Positions 1-10,775 of a stretch of 64,000 nucleotides of DNA are shown one piece after another. Source of the DNA: Jaltomata sinuosa (lineage: Eukaryota > Streptophyta > Magnoliopsida > Solanales > Solanaceae); the NCBI GenBank assembly GCA_003996215.1, contig QJPP01000805.1:186001-250000 (forward strand). The letters run 5' to 3'. The notes beneath the pieces are model-generated. The model did not search any database. It had not been told where the DNA came from and worked only from the letters and a program-made list of their open reading frames with translations. The number at the start of each line of letters is the position of its first letter. Within the stretch, counting starts at the first letter, position 1. Made by a program: the position numbers and the translations under genes.

Positions 1-1204
1 CCAAAATATCAGTTTTTCACAAGTTCATTTTTGGAGAAGGGCAGGCGATTCCAGGTATTTTTCCTCGTTCTTCCGTCAAAAATCTTCCCTAAGGTAAGGC
101 TTTCGTTCCCCAAACTCTGTAATACGTTTCCTATGTGATAAAATTGCTAGGAGGGAAATTGGGGGAGGGTTGGAATGACCTAGAATAGTGGAATTTAGGG
201 AAAGAAGGGGATTCCAAGCATGTATGTTCTTACGTATTGTTAATAGTATGTTATTATGATCATAGGTTGTTAAATTCTCTGTTTTATTCGTAAAAATGAT
301 AGAACTAGGAGATTTAACGGTGGAAAGCTTGGGAAAAGGGTGGGATGATCATGGGTGGCCTGGGGTTTGGGGATTTGGTGTAGTCCGGGTAATGTGCAGG
401 CCGTGTGTGTTAATTGTATATATTGTGTGTTATTTTTAGACCAAGAATGAGAAAGGAATTCCGGTAAAAAGGATGCGAAACCATGGATCCGGGCCTGCAG
501 GACCGCCAGGAATGCCTCCACTGACCCAAAAATGCACGGTTGCAGCTGCTTGGCGCCCAGGTAGGCTAGGTTTTCATGAGTAGTTAGACCTGTTTACTTT
601 ACGTACTTGCGGAGAAACCATGTTTTAGGCCTCCAGGCATGGGGTCTGGCGGATTCGAGATTGGTTGTGTTGTTTCTAGGATGTACGGAATGGCTGATCT
701 TGTGGATGGTATTATGTGTTCAACTTATTCATATTGTCGTGATAAAATGATGGGTTAGGAACTAGCGTGTCGGGAATGTTCGGGGAACTAGGGAAGTGCT
801 TGGGAGCACGGGAAGCGGGAATAGGAAGCTCCTAGGTGGGGTTTCAGGAATGTTTATTGCTTGAGTCTTAGCGGTGGTCTGGCTAAGGTTAGAAAAGGGA
901 AGCGGGTCGCATGCTTGTGTGTTTATCTAACAAGGGAAATCGCTAGTTACATGTTATAATAAAAAGGGTGAACCAGGGAATAGTCTTCGGACGGGATTTA
1001 ATGGTTCACCAGTTACCTAGAAATGGGGTAGGTAATGGCTTATGATTTTCCATGAATGTTGTATATTCATGTACACATGTCTAAGTGTTTTTATTCTTTA
1101 CATTACTTAGGATAGGTGTGTGGAATGTCTAGGTTCCTGTTTACAGTCTGTGTTGAATGGTGTTTACTTGTTGGTCTTACAAGTTGTGTGTGTTCATCTA
1201 TTGA

Positions 1205-1415
1205 CTGTGGTTATTGACATTTGGTTGGCTCCGGTACCACTCCTTGTACAGGTTACTATTTGGTTGGCACAGGTACAATGCCTGGTACAGGTTACTATTT
1301 GGTTGGCACGGGTACCATGCCTGGTACAGGTTACTAATTGGTTGGCTCGGGTACCACGTTTGGTACAGGTTACTATTTGGTTGGATCGGGTACTACGCCT
1401 GGTACCGGTTTACTT
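1205..1415 (+). repeat. ~41-bp minisatellite in 5' LTR of A (about 5 units)
   Basis: About five degenerate copies of a unit containing GGTACCACGCCTGGTACAGG and TTACTATTTGGTTGGC. The GGTAC...GTACC elements give each unit local dyad symmetry. Confidence 0.85.
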
Positions 1416-1549
1416 TATTGCATATTGCATGTTGACTTGTATCACATGGATTGTTATTGGTTCCGTTAGTGGACTGGGCTATTTTTATTGAACCGTGATG
1501 TCGAATGGTGGTCCTTGAGTGACCGGGAATTCTGTTATATCATGTTATT

Positions 1550-1700
1550 AGTTTGGTGTTCGTGTAGGATGGGTTGTTGTATCAGGCTATTAGTTGGTCT
1601 TGGTGTAGGCCGGGTTGTTGCATCATGTTATTAGTTGGTCTTGGTGTAGGCCGAGTTGTTGCATCATGTTATGAGTTGGTCTTGGTATAGACCGGGTTAT
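1550..1700 (+). repeat. ~48-bp minisatellite in 5' LTR of A
   Basis: Four degenerate copies of a unit containing ATTAGTTGGTCTTGGTGTAG and GCCGGGTTGTTGCATC. The same array is present at about 7557-7710 in the 3' LTR. Confidence 0.75.
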
Positions 1701-2204
1701 CATGTTTAACACCTAGATGTGTTAGGGGTATTCGGGTGGGTCCGGACTATGTAAAAGAGGTTATGAGTTCATGATTTATTGCCATTAAGTGTATTAATGA
1801 TGGTCAAGGATTAATTGTGTTAATAAGCATAAGGATGGGTCTTGGGGTAGACTAGGTAACCTGTTGAACACTTAGGTGTGGTTAGAGGATCCTTGAAGGG
1901 TCCGGGTTTTGGGATGAGAAAGGGATTTAGATATAACTTTGTTGTTGTCATTGAAGATGTCAATGGTTGCTAGGTGAGTTGCATGTGATTGGTAAATATA
2001 GAGGAAGACGGAGAGTCTGGGTGTGGTTATTAGTTAATATAACCAGGTGGTAAAGTTGTTCTAGTGGTCTGGGAAAGTTCTACAAAATGGTAGGTAATAC
2101 TTGGGTATAATAGCAGTTTTGGTTGGGCATCTAGCCGAGTCAAGTCTGAATATTTAGTCAAGGTAGTTGACTGAGGTAAAGGTTAAATGTGACTTGGGAA
2201 GTCT

Positions 2205-2310
2205 ACGTAATAAGGTGACTTGGGAAGTCTGGGTGACAAGGCAACTTGGGAACTCTAGGTGACAAGGCAACTTGGGAACTCTAGGTGACAAGGTGACTTG
2301 GGAAGTCCTA
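2205..2310 (+). repeat. ~26-bp minisatellite in 5' LTR of A (5 units)
   Basis: Five copies of a unit reading GTGACTTGGGAAGTCTAGG followed by TGACAAG. The 3' LTR counterpart at about 8205-8300 has four. Confidence 0.8.
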
Positions 2311-2851
2311 GATGTCAGGGTCAAGGTTAAAGGTGAAGGAGGGAGCTATAATGTTTATTTCATATCGTTCCCTATTTTTCTTATATGATGGTAGGAATGG
2401 ATTTGGGTCGACCGATGATGCCTACCAGTACGTGTGTTTGTACTGACTCTACTCTTGCTATACCTTTTTGGTATAGTCTGGTTGCAGGTTGGTGATGTTT
2501 CATAGGTTTCATGGCGATGAGGGTCTCCAGCGACTTTTGTCTTCGATTCCATGGCAAAAGTTGGGTCTTTTATCTCTTTGTGTCATCTTGTAGAAGCATT
2601 TGTACCTGCTTAGACCAGATCCTAGGGGAGGATGTTTTTAGAATGTTGTAAAGGTTTTCCACAATTTCTTATGTAGCCTATTTTTGAACAGGATTTGTAA
2701 AGGAAAGGATTTCAGTTATGTATAAAAAGAAGGGCTATTTTACTACTTTTTATTTTTCCGCAAGTTACCTGTTGGACAGGTGGTGAGAGTTCGTCTATCT
2801 AGGTGATTAGAGTAGCCGCCCGCACAGCCCGCTCGGTTGGGTCATGACAGA

Positions 2852-2864
2852 TGGTATCAGAGCC
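2852..2864 (+). other. Primer binding site, initiator Met tRNA (element A)
   Basis: TGGTATCAGAGCC lies two bases after the LTR end (TGACA at 2849). This is the standard complement of the 3' end of plant initiator Met tRNA, used to prime minus-strand DNA synthesis. It fixes the element orientation (plus) and the LTR end. Confidence 0.92.
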
Positions 2865-5420
2865 TAAGTTACCGATCTCCCAGTACAATAGCAAAATGTC
2901 AAATAGAGTCCCGCGGATTGGTGTGTAGACGTTCACATCTAATCCTAGGGAAGCTATGAAGCATTCTAGGAAACACTTCTCTTCTTTCATTCCTTTTCAT
3001 GCGGTTTTGTTAGTTTCTTGTATGGGTTGACTCCAATTGGTATCTCTCGATTCCAATTGGTATCTCAACAAGGTAAAGGATTTCATTGGACTCCGGGTAT
3101 GACAAACAAGCAATGGAAATTGGAACCGGGAAGGTTCCAATTGGTATCTGGCCTAGGAGGCTATGTAAAGGATGGATGAATCGGCTAACGGTCATCCATG
3201 AAGCGAATGAAAGGTGATGAAACTGGTTTGATTAAGTGTTAGAGCTTGAGACTGGTGATTGCATGCATTGCATTATTTGAATGACCGCGATTGTGTAGTG
3301 TGTAGTTACTTGAGTTACTTTGAAATTTGTGGTTGGCAAGGAGTCTTAACTTGGTTATGTGTTAATAATTGAAGGAGTTCTTGTTTTGTAATTCAAGTGG
3401 AAAACAGTATGCTAAATGCGGGGTAGGGTCTTATCATTGGTAAACAAAATGATACGGGAAAATGATATATATACTTGTGGGAACTCAGGTTTTAAGTGGT
3501 TGGTATGTGAAAAAGTACCAGGGACAAGGGCTATTATTGCTTAATAGTGGGAGTTATGGTAAGACATGGATGATCGGCTAATGGTCATCCTTGGGACGAA
3601 TAGAGAGTAAATTAGGTGACTTGATTTCGTTGTAGTCTGAAACCGAATTGTTTGTGTGTTACAGTTCTTGTATGATTTCTTGATTGGTATGTGATTGGTT
3701 GCCTTACTGTGAAATTGTGGGTCTAAAGGTCGTCATCAATTGAATTGGTATGATTTGGTTGGTGATAAAATGCTATGTGTGCAGAGTAAAATATAATCCT
3801 ACTTTCGAGAAAGGACTCATCATTGGTTAAGATGGTGAGGGAAAAAGGATTTATGACTGTAGGGAAACTTCGGTTTCTAGACAGTCGGGACTTGGTTGGG
3901 AACCAAGGGGAAAAAGGGGCTATCATTGCTTGATAGCAGGGATTTTGGTAAGGAAATTTTCTTCTGTGATAACACCTGATCGTGACTTCAGTAAATTTAT
4001 TCTGACTTAAAGGTTTGTGATTTGCTTTAGTGATAAATTGTGGTAGGCCCCAATTGGAATGGTTTGCATTTACATTCGGGTATAGACTTATCATTGGTAT
4101 AGATGGTAAGAGAAAGGGATTAGGAACTGTGAGTATAGGGAAGCTTCGGTTTCAGGACAGTCGGGACTTAGTTGGGAACCATGGGAACAAAGGAGTCATT
4201 AGTGTGTAATGGCGGGAAGATATTGTGGGGAACAATTGTCTAGTGTTAACTCTTTGTGATTGATAATATTTTATGCTGAATTGTGATGCGTTTGATGCCA
4301 GGAATAGTCCTAAGGATGGTTTAAGACCATGGTAGAATTTACAGGAGTAGACAATGGTAACTGGGGAAGGGGAAGGATACACTTGCTGGAAATTTTGAAT
4401 TTCTAGGTTGTTACCATCGGGACTGCCATAGCAGGACTAGATCTCTACGGCGATCCCGCTTTAATGGGATTTTTACCGCCACAGTTGAAGGGCGCGGGGC
4501 AGAGTGCCTGCCCTGCTTTCCCTTGTTTTCATTTCATTCCCGGGGTATCGAAAGGCAATGGGTACATTATGAGTTGCTATGTGAAGCGAGGAAAACGTCC
4601 AGATAGATAATATAGTATGCATATAAGGTATTTGTCAGGAATTTAGCACCCATGTGCGATAAAAAGGAAAGGGTAGATATGGTAGCCCGGGATGTTGATA
4701 AAATTATGATTGACCATCGGTGGGAATAGTCACTCATGTAGAATTTGATAAATGACCCGTGATTGACTGAGTAGTGTGGGATAATGCTCATGGGCTTGTA
4801 TTGTGAGGGCGATTATTGACTTGTGTTAGTATTGATGATCATTAGTGGTGAGGGTGTGCTCGTCATAGCATTGGTTGGGGTATAAGTACCCGGATAGACT
4901 TTTCCCCTAGAACAGGAGTCGCCAAAACTTCAAGCTAGAATGAGTTCCAATAGAATCTTTGTTGTTGCATGATTTAGAGACATATGGTGTCTCGGGGCAT
5001 AGTGTTGATAGGAATAAGGTGATACTATGATATGTGAGGGGTATAGTAACCCGTAGGAAGCTTCCGGAAGAGAGTTTTGGGTTAGCAGAACTCTGGGCAT
5101 AGTGGAAAGGGGATCGCCATGGTGGGATCTAGCCCCCTTGGCAGGGAAAATCTATTTTGTTCATTAGGTGAGTTTCTTTTGCTCCGGTGTTTTGATGAGG
5201 CCCTGGATTTCTTAGGCACTCGAGGAGGGGTAATCTAGTTTCCTTGTGTAGCTCGAAGGAAGGGATTCCTTGACAGAGTGGGAGTGAATTAAATTTTGGC
5301 TTAAAATGGGTATACCAAGGGACTCGAAAGTTTTGGTGGGTTGCATAAAGTTAGATTTATGCTGTCATGGTAGAGCAATAAGATTGAGGGATGGGCTTAT
5401 TCTCTCCCTCCATCGTAGAG
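2865..5420 (+). other. Gene-free interior of element A
   Basis: About 2.5 kb between primer site and 3' LTR. Every frame is broken and none shows a zinc knuckle, a protease D-S/T-G, an RT box, or integrase residues. The left half (about 3060-4390) is made of degenerate tandem repeats. The right half (4400-5420) contains only short unrecognised ORFs. Confidence 0.7.
3060..4390 (+). repeat. Degenerate tandem repeat inside element A interior
   Basis: Blocks recur in the same order. CTTATCATTGGTA-type anchors lie at about 3431, 3816 and 4088. A block containing GACAGTCGGGACTT and GTTGGGAACCA lies at about 3878 and 4155. GCTATTATTGCTTAATAG-like blocks lie at about 3528, 3918 and 4192. CGGCTAAYGGTCATCC occurs at about 3182 and 3573. 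The spacing of about 270-390 bp suggests three to four diverged units. Confidence 0.65.
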
Positions 5421-5458
5421 ATCATTCGGCGATGAACGATGGGTAAATTGGTATCTGT
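5421..5458 (+). promoter_or_regulatory. Pre-LTR stem-loop and putative plus-strand priming region of A
   Basis: ATCATTC and GAACGAT (one mismatch) flank GGCGAT at 5421-5440, 18 bases before the 3' LTR start. The polypurine tract is poor here (GGGTAAATTGG). It belongs to a stem-loop class also seen in elements T, N, Z and M at the same distance (see findings). Confidence 0.5.
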
Positions 5459-5825
5459 TGTAACGACCGGGTTCGTCATTATAGGTAGTCCAATCATGCC
5501 AAGTTTTAGAGTTAGAAAACTCCGGGTTTGGGAGTTTGAAATTCTGGGCTAGGCTAGCCTCGGACAGTTTTAGAGCGAGGTGGAGTCTAAGGAAATCTGG
5601 GTAAGGATTAGACTAGGTGTCTTGGGTTAAACTAGTTTTCTGTGTAGCCAAGACATAGAGGAGTCCGAGGGAGTTTACAAAATTGAATTTGGGAAGTAGA
5701 ACTCTCGAAATCGTATTTGATGTGAAAGGGTTACTTCAGGTTTTCGGAAGAAGCAAGTGTGTTGTGAAATGGCCAAAACTGGCAGATTTTCGGACATTCT
5801 GTCTGTGATAAGCGCTACCATGTGC

Positions 5826-6000
5826 GATAGCGGCCACCACTATAGCGGTGGAAATTACCGCTATAGCGGTGGTCAAAGGGCGGTCAACCTGCTTAAAATC
5901 GCTATAGAGGTAGCCAACCGCTATAGCGGGACTTCTATAGAGGAGCGGGTACCGCTATAGTGTGACTGCTATAGCGGAGCGGGGATCGCTATAGCGGGCC
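5826..6000 (+). repeat. GC palindrome cassette (CCGCTATAGCGG type) in LTR of A
   Basis: Seven or more copies or half-copies of CTATAGCGG in 175 bp. Perfect palindromes include ACCGCTATAGCGGT (5857-5870) and CCGCTATAGCGG (5918-5929). The cassette ends just before the TATA-like box, where other families here carry cassettes with different motifs. Confidence 0.88.
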
Positions 6001-7254
6001 GACGGGGTTTTAATGCAGAAACATTCCCCAAAACATCAGTTTTTCACAAGTTCATTTTGGGAGAAGGGTTAGGCGATTCTAGGCGTTTTTCCTTGTTCTT
6101 CCATAAAAAATCATCCCTAAGGTAAGGCTTTCGTTCCCCAAACTCTGTAATACATTTCCTATGCGGTGAAATTGCTAGGAGGGAAATTTGGGAAGGGTTG
6201 GAATAACCTAGGATGGTGGAATTTGGGGAAAGAATGGGATTCCAAGAATGTATGTTCTTGGATATTGTTAATAGTATGTTATTATGATCATAGGTTGTTA
6301 AATTCTCTGTTTTATCCGTAAAAATGATAGAACTAGGAGATTTAATGGTGGAAAGCCCGGGAAAAGGGTGAGATGATAATGGGTGGCCTGGCGTTTGGGG
6401 ATTTGGTATAGTCCGGGTAATGTGCAGCCTTGTATGTTAATTGTATGTACTGTGTGTTATTTTTAGACCAAGAATGAGAAAGGAATTCAGGTAAAAAGGA
6501 TGCGAAACAACGGATCCAGGCCTGCAGGACCGCCAGGAATGCCTCCACGGAGCCAGAAACACACAGTTGCAACTTCTTGGTGCTTAGGTATGCTAGGTTT
6601 TCATGAGTTGTTAGACTTGTTTACTTTTCGTACTTGTTGTATAGTAGAAATGGAGAAACCATGTTTTAGGTCTTCGGGCACGGAGTCTGGCAGATTTGGG
6701 ATTGGTTGTGTTATTTCTAGGATGTACGGAATGGATGGTCTTATGGATGGTATTATGTGTTCAACTTATTCATATTATCGTGATAAAATGATGGGTTGAG
6801 GGACTAGCGTATCGTGAAAGTTCGGGGAACTTGGGAAGTGCTTGGGAGTATGGGAAGCGGGAATAGGAAGCTCCTAGGTGGGGTTTTAGGAATGTGTATT
6901 GCTTGAGGCTTAGCGGCGGTCTGGCTAAGGTTAGAAAAGGGAAGCGAGTCGCATGCTTGTGTGTTTATCTAAAAGGGGAAATCGCTAGTTACATGTTATA
7001 ATAAAAAGGGTGAACCAGGGAATAGTCTTCAAACGGGATTTAACGGTTCACCGGTTACTTGGAAATGGGGTAGGTAATGGATTATGATTTTTTGTGAATG
7101 TTGTATATTCATGTACTCATGTCTAAGTGATTGTATGGTTTACATTGCTTAGGAAAGTTTTGTGGAATATCTAGGTTCCTGTTTAAAGTCTGTGTTGAAC
7201 GGTGTTTACTTGTTGGTCTTACAAGTTGTGTGTGTTCATCTATTGACTGTGGTT

Positions 7255-7425
7255 ATTGACATTCGGTTGGCTCGAGTACCACGCCTAGTACAGGTTACTA
7301 TTTTGTTGGCACGGGTACCACGCCTGGTACAAGTTACTACAGGTTACTAATTGGTTGGCTCGGGTACCACGCCTGGTATAGGTTACTATTTGGTTGGCTC
7401 GGGTACCACGCCTGGTACGGGTTTA
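7255..7425 (+). repeat. ~41-bp minisatellite in 3' LTR of A (about 4 units)
   Basis: Counterpart of 1205-1415 with about four units, one of them interrupted by a short duplication of TACTACAGGT. The unit number differs from the 5' LTR. Confidence 0.8.
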
Positions 7426-7556
7426 CTTTATTGCATATTGCATGTTGACTTGTATCACATTGATTGTTATTAGTTCCGTGAGTGGACCGGGCTGCTTTTA
7501 TTGAATCATGATGTCCAATGGTTGTCCTTGAGTGATCAAGAATTCTGTTATATCAT

Positions 7557-7710
7557 GTTATTAGTTTGGTCTTGGTGTAGGCCAGGTTGTTATATCAGGC
7601 TATTAGTTGGTCTTGGTGTAGGCCGGGTTGTTGCATCATGTTATTAGTTGGTCTTTGTGTAGGTCGGGTTGTTGCATCATGTTATGAGTTGGTCTTGGTG
7701 TAGACCGGGT
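7557..7710 (+). repeat. ~48-bp minisatellite in 3' LTR of A
   Basis: Counterpart of 1550-1700, with four units containing TTGGTCTTGGTGTAGGCC. Confidence 0.72.
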
Positions 7711-8204
7711 TTTCATGTTTAACACTTAGATGTGTTTGGGGGATCTGGGTGGGTCTGAACTATGTAAAAGAGGATATGAGTTCATGGTTTATTGTCATTA
7801 ACTGTACTAATGACGGTCAAGGATTAATTGAGTTAATAAGCATAAGGATGGGTCTTGGGGTTAACCTAGTAGCCTGTTGACACTTAGGTGTGGTTAGAGG
7901 ATCCTTGGAGGGTACGGGTTTTGGGAAGAGAAAGGGATTTAGATATAACTCTGTTGTTGTCATAGAAGATGTCAATGGTTGCTAGGTGAGTTGCATGTGA
8001 TTGGTAAATATAGAGGAAAACGGAGAGTCTGGGCGTGGTTATTGGTTAATATAACCAGGTGGTAAAGTTGTCCTAGAGGTTCGGGAAAGTGCTGGAAAAT
8101 AGTAGGTAATACTTGGGTATAATAAGGGTTTTGGTTGGGCAGCTAGCCGGGTCAAGTCTTAATATTTAGTCAAGGTAGTTGACTGGGGTAAAGGTTAAAT
8201 GTGT

Positions 8205-8300
8205 CTTGGGAAGTCTACGTGAATAGGTGACTTGGGAAGTCTAGGTGACAAGGCGACTTGAGAAGTCTAGGTGACAAGGTGACTTGGGAAGTCCTAGATG
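8205..8300 (+). repeat. ~26-bp minisatellite in 3' LTR of A (4 units)
   Basis: Counterpart of 2205-2310 with one unit fewer. Units read GACTTGGGAAGTCTAGGTGA followed by CAAGG. Confidence 0.75.
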
Positions 8301-8834
8301 TCAGGGTCAAGGTTAAAGGTGAAAGAGGGAGCTATAATGTTTATTTGATTACTTTCCCTGTTTTTCTTATATGATGGAAGGAATGGATTCGGGTTGACCG
8401 ATGATGCCTACCAGTACTTGTGTTTGTACTGACTCTACTCTTGCTATACCTTTTTGGTATAGTCTGGTTGCAGGTTGGTGATGTTTCATAGGTTCACGGT
8501 GATGAGGGTCTCCAGCGACTTCTGTCTTCGATTCCATGGCGAAAGTTGGTTCTTTTATCTCTTTGTGTCATCTTGTATAATCTCTTGTACCTGCTTAGAC
8601 CAGATCCTAGGGGGGTGTTTTTAAAATGTTGTAAAGGTTTTTCCGCAATTTCTTATATAGCCTATTTATGAACAGGATTTGTAAAGGAAAGGATTTCAGT
8701 TATGTATAAAAGGAAGGGCTATTTTCACTACTTCTTATTTTTTTGCAAGTTACCTGTTGGACAGGGGGTGAGGGTTCGTCTATCTAGGTGATTAGAGTAG
8801 GCGTCCGCAAGGCCCGCTAGGTTGGGTCGTGACA

Positions 8835-9531
8835 ATATACCCTCAAATTCAAAGTTAATCCCAAGAAGCATACATGTTGATCTCCTGTGTGCTAAGTCAT
8901 TCTTATAAGATAGTAGAATATGCAAATACATATTACTTGATTAAGTAAGTATTGAAGATAATTTATGTCCTTTTTAAATATTTTGTTAAGAACTTAGGCA
9001 GTAAATACCTACAGGTAAAAAAAGAAGGGAACTTAAACTTGCATAGCTGATGGATTCGAAAGAAGGAAACAAATATTCATATGCAGAAAAAAGGAACGCT
9101 GCGATGCAACTCAAACATCGTGATACATATAACCAAATATCTGCTAATAGAAGAGAATAGTTGTTACTAGTGCGACGTCTGAAAAAACAAGATATAAAGC
9201 TTATACATTGTGCAATTTTTTTAAACAAGAACGAGCTCTATTGGTGAATAATTTGTGTAATTTTGACTGTAGGTGACTCAAAATAAAGCTTAGACATTGG
9301 ACCTTTGGTTGCACAAGGTATTTTTCTACCTCTTTATTTAAGCTTTCAAAGTAATTTTGTCCTTAATATACTAAGGTTGTTGTTGTTTATTCAATCTTTA
9401 TTTTTGTGAAGTTGATTCAACTAACAAGAAACACGTAGTTTTCTACCATCAAATACCTCCTCCAATTTAGTTTATGCATGCATCAGTGTATGTGTATGTT
9501 GAGCTGTATTTTATGGTGGACGATTCAAGAG
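8835..9531. other. AT-rich flank, nothing recognised
   Basis: Between the end of element A and the integrase remnant. Short ORFs only (longest about 80 codons on minus, hydrophobic, no known domain). No repeat, RNA gene or LTR terminus was recognised. Confidence 0.5.
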
Positions 9532-10775
9532 TTAGTTTATATGTTCTTTCAAAAGACCTTTGAGAATGCTAATGATTATTTTGAGCATAACTTCCTCATA
9601 AGTAAGGTTGTCCTTCACACCCATGTCCTCCAAAGGAATTATCAAGGTCGGATCACCAATACACTTCTTCAATGAAGAAATACGGAAAATCGGATGAACC
9701 GCTTCTAAATCTAATGGCAAATACAACTCATAAGCAACACTAACACCTCTCCTCAGAATCCGATAAGGACCTACATAGTGGGGACTAAGCTTCCTTTTCT
9801 TTCCAAATCACATCACACCCTTCATGGGTGACACCTTCGGAAAAACCCAATCATTAACCGTAAAGTCCAACTCTCTTCTCCTCACATCTGCATATGATTT
9901 TTGTCGACTTTGAGCAGTCTTTAACCTCTCTCTAATGATCTGAACCATCTTCATAGTTTCATGAACCGAATTTGTACCAATCAAATCTACCTCACCTACT
10001 TCAAACCAACCAATAAGAGATCTACACCTCCGCCCATAAAGTGCCTCATAAGAAGCCATCTAGATGCTAGAATGAAATCTGTTGTTGTAGGCAAACTCGA
10101 AAAGGGGTAAGTGATCATCCCAATTACCCTTGAAATCAATCACACAATCTCTCAACATATCCTCCAAAGTCTGAATAGTACGTTCTGCCTGGCCATCCAT
10201 ATGTGGGTGAAAGGTTGTTCTAAGCTTAACCTGAGTACCAAGAACTTTCTGAAATGACTTCCAAAACTGGGATGTAAACTGAGTACCCCTATCAAAAATG
10301 ATACACAATGTAACACCATACAATCTGATTATCTCCCGAATGTAGAGTCTGGCATAATCATCTGCTGAATTCGTAGTCTTAATAGCCAAGAAGTGAGATG
10401 ACTTAGTTATCCGGTCGACAATCACCCAAATAGAATCATGTTGCCTTTGAGTACGAGGTAAACCAGTAATGAAATCCATATTGATCGTTTCCCATTTTAA
10501 AGTAGGAAGATCAATATCCTGAGTCATACTACCTGGTTGTTGATGCTCTACTTTCACTTGTTGACAGTTGGGATACTTATCCACAAAACCTGCTATGTCC
10601 CTCTTCATGCAATTCCACCAATAGACTTCTCGTAGGTCACGGTACATCTTGGTGGCACCGGGGTGAATAGAATACCTGGAGCTATGAGCCTCTATCAAAG
10701 TCCACTATCTCAATTCATCTATGTCAAGAACATATAATTGACCCTGATATCGAAGCACACCATCTCTCCCTTGGG
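9532..10775 (-). pseudogene. Decayed Ty3/gypsy integrase, orphan fragment
   Basis: One minus-strand frame reads from about 10775 down to 9532 through three stops (about 10710, 10060, 9808). In order: an N-terminal zinc region (RYSIHPGATKMYRDL, then YPNCQQVK, where the usual first Cys of CPNC is Tyr); the catalytic core, with all three acidic residues in MDFITGLP, FDRGTQFTS and DGQAERTIQTLEDML; the HSSI / EALYGRRCRS block; and a GPYRILRR (GPY/F) module with HPIFRISSLKKCIGD. Similarity stops after NLTYEEV, where a chromodomain would start. Reverse transcriptase and LTRs are absent around it. The 10060 and 9808 stops look like C-to-T changes (CAG to TAG, CGA to TGA). It resembles the chromovirus lineage of plant Ty3/gypsy elements. 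It is non-functional. Confidence 0.93.

Larger units (their letters stand above)
1..2849 (+). repeat. 5' LTR of element A (left-truncated by window edge)
   Basis: It matches 6026-8834 throughout and ends with TCATGACA at 2849, just before the primer site. It corresponds to the LTR portion downstream of the GC cassette, so promoter and cassette are missing here. It carries three short tandem arrays (1205-1415, 1550-1700, 2205-2310) that also occur, with altered unit counts, in the 3' LTR. ORFs inside it, including one made of the 41-bp repeat, have no recognisable domain and I do not call them genes. Confidence 0.88.
1..8834 (+). mobile_element. Element A: non-coding LTR retrotransposon (LARD-like)
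   Basis: Positions 1-2849 and about 6026-8834 are the same sequence over 2.8 kb with scattered differences. The left copy is followed directly by a Met-tRNA primer site and the right copy begins with TGTAACGACC at 5459, so they are the 5' and 3' LTRs of one plus-strand element whose first ~570 bases lie outside the window. The interior (2850-5458) has no gag, protease, reverse transcriptase or integrase similarity in any frame. Long LTRs with a gene-free interior fit the non-autonomous LARD class, which depends on proteins from another element. The Met primer site suggests a Ty3/gypsy chromovirus partner (inference). The left target-site duplication is off-window and cannot be checked. Confidence 0.85.
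5459..8834 (+). repeat. 3' LTR of element A (3376 bp)
   Basis: It starts TGTAACGACC and ends GGTCGTGACA at 8834. From 6026 onward it matches the 5' LTR at 1-2849. The first ~570 bp, absent from the visible 5' LTR, carry a palindromic GC cassette (5826-6000) and a weak TATA-like TTTTAATGC at 6007. The same three minisatellites as in the 5' LTR follow. Confidence 0.88.

Noticed and set aside
1120..1491. 123-codon plus-strand ORF and its overlapping 73-codon ORF
   Set aside because: Both are translations of the 41-bp minisatellite in the A LTR; the counterpart at 7162-7350 is broken. No domain.
5826..6000. CRISPR-like or satellite-like array of palindromic repeats
   Set aside because: Repeat spacing is irregular, copies are degenerate and the context is a plant LTR; the same holds for the other GC cassettes.
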